Source: Bacteroides intestinalis
GTDB lineage: Bacteria > Bacteroidota > Bacteroidia > Bacteroidales > Bacteroidaceae
NCBI RefSeq assembly: GCF_902364365.1
Contig: NZ_CABJDN010000001.1
Span: 434,001 to 498,000, forward strand
DNA length: 64,000 bases
Reading direction: 5' to 3'
Both the position numbers and the translations under genes were made by a program. How positions within the stretch are numbered: position 1 is the first letter of the stretch; each line of letters opens with the position of its first letter. Positions 62,664 through 64,000 of the stretch are shown here, piece after piece. The notes below the pieces were generated by a model. The model ran no database searches. It was not told the DNA's origin and saw only the letters and a program-made list of their open reading frames with translations.

Positions 62664-64000
62664 ATGAAAAGATTCATGTATTTATTGTTCTTTGTCCTGT
62701 TGGCAGGTGTGACGTATGCCCAACAGGCAAAGTATGTATTTTATTTCATCGGTGATGGAATGGGAGTGAACCAAGTGAACGGTACGGAAATGTATCTGGC
62801 TGAACAGGAAGGACGCATTGGTGTGACACCGTTGTTGTTTACTCAGTTCCCGGCTGTGGGTGTTGCCACAACTTTCTCTGCAACCAACTCTGTAACGGAC
62901 TCTTCTGCTGCCGGAACAGCTTTGGCTACCGGAGTGAAGACGTATAACGGTGCTATCGGTATGGATGACCAGAAGAATGTGATTCAGACTGTTGCCGAGA
63001 GAGCAAAGAAAGCCGGAAAGAAAGTTGGTGTAACTACCAGTGTCAGTGTGGATCATGCTACTCCTGCTGCTTTCTATGCGCATCAGCCTAATCGTAATAT
63101 GTATTACGAGATTGCTCTTGACTTGCCGAAGGCTAACTTTGATTTCTATGCAGGTGGTGGTTTCCTGAAGCCAACTACTACGGCTGACAAGAAAGAAGCT
63201 CCAAGCATTTTCCCCATCATTGAGGAAGCCGGTTATACGATTGCAAAAGGTGTAGACGATTTTAAAGCTAAAGCTGCTCAGGCTGATAAGATGGTGCTGA
63301 TTCAGAAAGATGATGCCAACCCTTCTTGCCTGCCTTATTCTATTGACCGTAAAGATGGTGACTTGACTCTTGCTGAGATTACTGAAAGCGCTATTTCTTT
63401 TTTGACTAAAGGTAAGAATAAAGGTTTCTTCCTGATGGTAGAAGGTGGAAAGATAGACTGGTCTTGCCATTCAAATGACCCTGCTACTACTTTCGAAGAA
63501 GTGATAGATATGGACAATGCTATCAAGGTTGCGTATGAGTTTTATAAGAAGCATCCCAAAGAAACTTTGATTGTGGTAACGGCAGACCATGAAACTGGTG
63601 GTTTAGGATTGGGCACCGGCAAGTATGAATTGCATCTGAAAGCCTTGAAAAATCAAAAACAATCTCAGGATTTACTTTCTGTTGCTATCACTGATTTGCG
63701 TAAGGCAAAAGGACATGATGTGACTTGGGAAGATGCCAAAGCACTGTTGACAGAAAAGATGGGCTTTTGGAAAGAATTGCCTTTGACTTGGGAACAGGAA
63801 AAGATGTTGCGTGATGAGTTTGAACAGTCGTTTGTAAAGAACAAGGTCGTGTTCGAAGAAACTCTTTACTCAAAGACTGAACCGTTGGCTGCTTCTGCAA
63901 GAAAAGTAATGAGCCAGATTGCTATGGTAGGTTGGACAAGCGGCAGCCATACAGCAGGATATGTACCTGTATATGCGGTGGGTGCAGGCTCTAAGGAATT
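62664..64000 (+). CDS. Alkaline phosphatase (3' end off window)
   Basis: About 445 residues are visible. A signal peptide MKRFMYLLFFVLLAGVTYAQ is followed by YVFYFIGDGMGVNQ, the metal-binding DGMG of the family. Then SVTDSSAAGTALATG carries the catalytic Ser in the DS(S/A)A segment (about 74-88), TTSVSVDHATPAAFYAH follows, and EGGKIDWSCHSND plus TADHETGGLG supply further zinc ligands. Periplasmic phosphomonoesterase. The coding region stays open to the window edge, near KSGSHTAGYVPVYAVG-type ligands (SGSHTAGYVPVYA). An antisense frame across 62682-63470 is a shadow. Confidence 0.95.
   Translation, partial: MKRFMYLLFFVLLAGVTYAQQAKYVFYFIGDGMGVNQVNGTEMYLAEQEGRIGVTPLLFTQFPAVGVATTFSATNSVTDSSAAGTALATGVKTYNGAIGMDDQKNVIQTVAERAKKAGKKVGVTTSVSVDHATPAAFYAHQPNRNMYYEIALDLPKANFDFYAGGGFLKPTTTADKKEAPSIFPIIEEAGYTIAKGVDDFKAKAAQADKMVLIQKDDANPSCLPYSIDRKDGDLTLAEITESAISFLTKGKNKGFFLMVEGGKIDWSCHSNDPATTFEEVIDMDNAIKVAYEFYKKHPKETLIVVTADHETGGLGLGTGKYELHLKALKNQKQSQDLLSVAITDLRKAKGHDVTWEDAKALLTEKMGFWKELPLTWEQEKMLRDEFEQSFVKNKVVFEETLYSKTEPLAASARKVMSQIAMVGWTSGSHTAGYVPVYAVGAGSKE

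Noticed and set aside
62682..63470. Antisense open frame of 262 codons on the minus strand
   Set aside because: It lies entirely within the alkaline phosphatase gene, has no family motif, and the plus-strand frame carries all catalytic signatures.
1..64000. tRNA, rRNA, insertion sequence or prophage
   Set aside because: No cloverleaf, rRNA core sequence, transposase or phage structural gene was recognised on either strand.

Overview
The window reads as a Bacteroides-type (Bacteroidales) chromosome segment of moderate GC. The signs are three SusC/SusD outer-membrane pairs, lipoproteins, -7 boxes of the TAnnTTTG type instead of classical promoters, little use of Shine-Dalgarno sites, and Bacteroides housekeeping genes (murF, folP-cdaA, pta-ackA, tldD-pmbA). 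No tRNA, rRNA, CRISPR array or insertion sequence was seen. The first gene (SpoIID-like) and the last (alkaline phosphatase) run off the window ends.

1-35.4 kb looks like a peptidoglycan-fragment (muropeptide/MurNAc) scavenging region. A minus-strand operon (11692 down to 1) encodes a NamZ-like exo-muramidase, a sodium:solute symporter, a large multidomain amidase, a calcineurin-type phosphoesterase fused to a PQQ-type propeller, a two-domain glycosyltransferase, a HIT/GalT-like DUF4922 protein and a SpoIID/LytB-like protein without a signal peptide. Upstream lie a second minus-strand operon (SusC, SusD, lipoprotein, GHL10-type glycosidase; 28167-19808), a plus-strand BadF/MurK-type sugar kinase (28962-29810) and a plus-strand SusC/SusD pair (30256-35368). 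A plausible route is outer-membrane capture, periplasmic removal of peptides and MurNAc, symport, then phosphorylation. No MurQ etherase is in the window. The substrate assignment is inference from the families.

Between the NamZ operon and the GHL10 operon sits a segment with a further SusC/SusD/lipoprotein operon and a solitary AAA+ DUF4143 ATPase. It is bounded by a 46-bp inverted repeat (11869-11914 and 19703-19748, 42 of 46 identical). This looks like an inserted or rearranged block.

The three susC genes, two on minus and one on plus, share a conserved leader of about 190-200 nt starting at a GTTCTCTTGGAAC palindrome and running into near-identical first codons. Two genes of the NamZ operon carry in-frame insertions made of imperfect palindromic repeats.

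35.5-64 kb is ordinary chromosome: an AlkZ-like glycosylase, asd, a CPA2 antiporter with Usp domains, tcdA, lolD, a decayed outer-membrane barrel gene, a Spy-like small protein, an HhH protein, an NSS transporter, VanZ, murF, a TPR histidine kinase, folP, cdaA, tldD-pmbA, a cupin_5 protein, a cupin-CMD-CMD fusion, a cyclophilin-like lipoprotein, GNAT and DUF2156 proteins, lrgAB, pta-ackA and alkaline phosphatase. Several gene-free stretches hold short locus-specific repeat arrays of unknown role.
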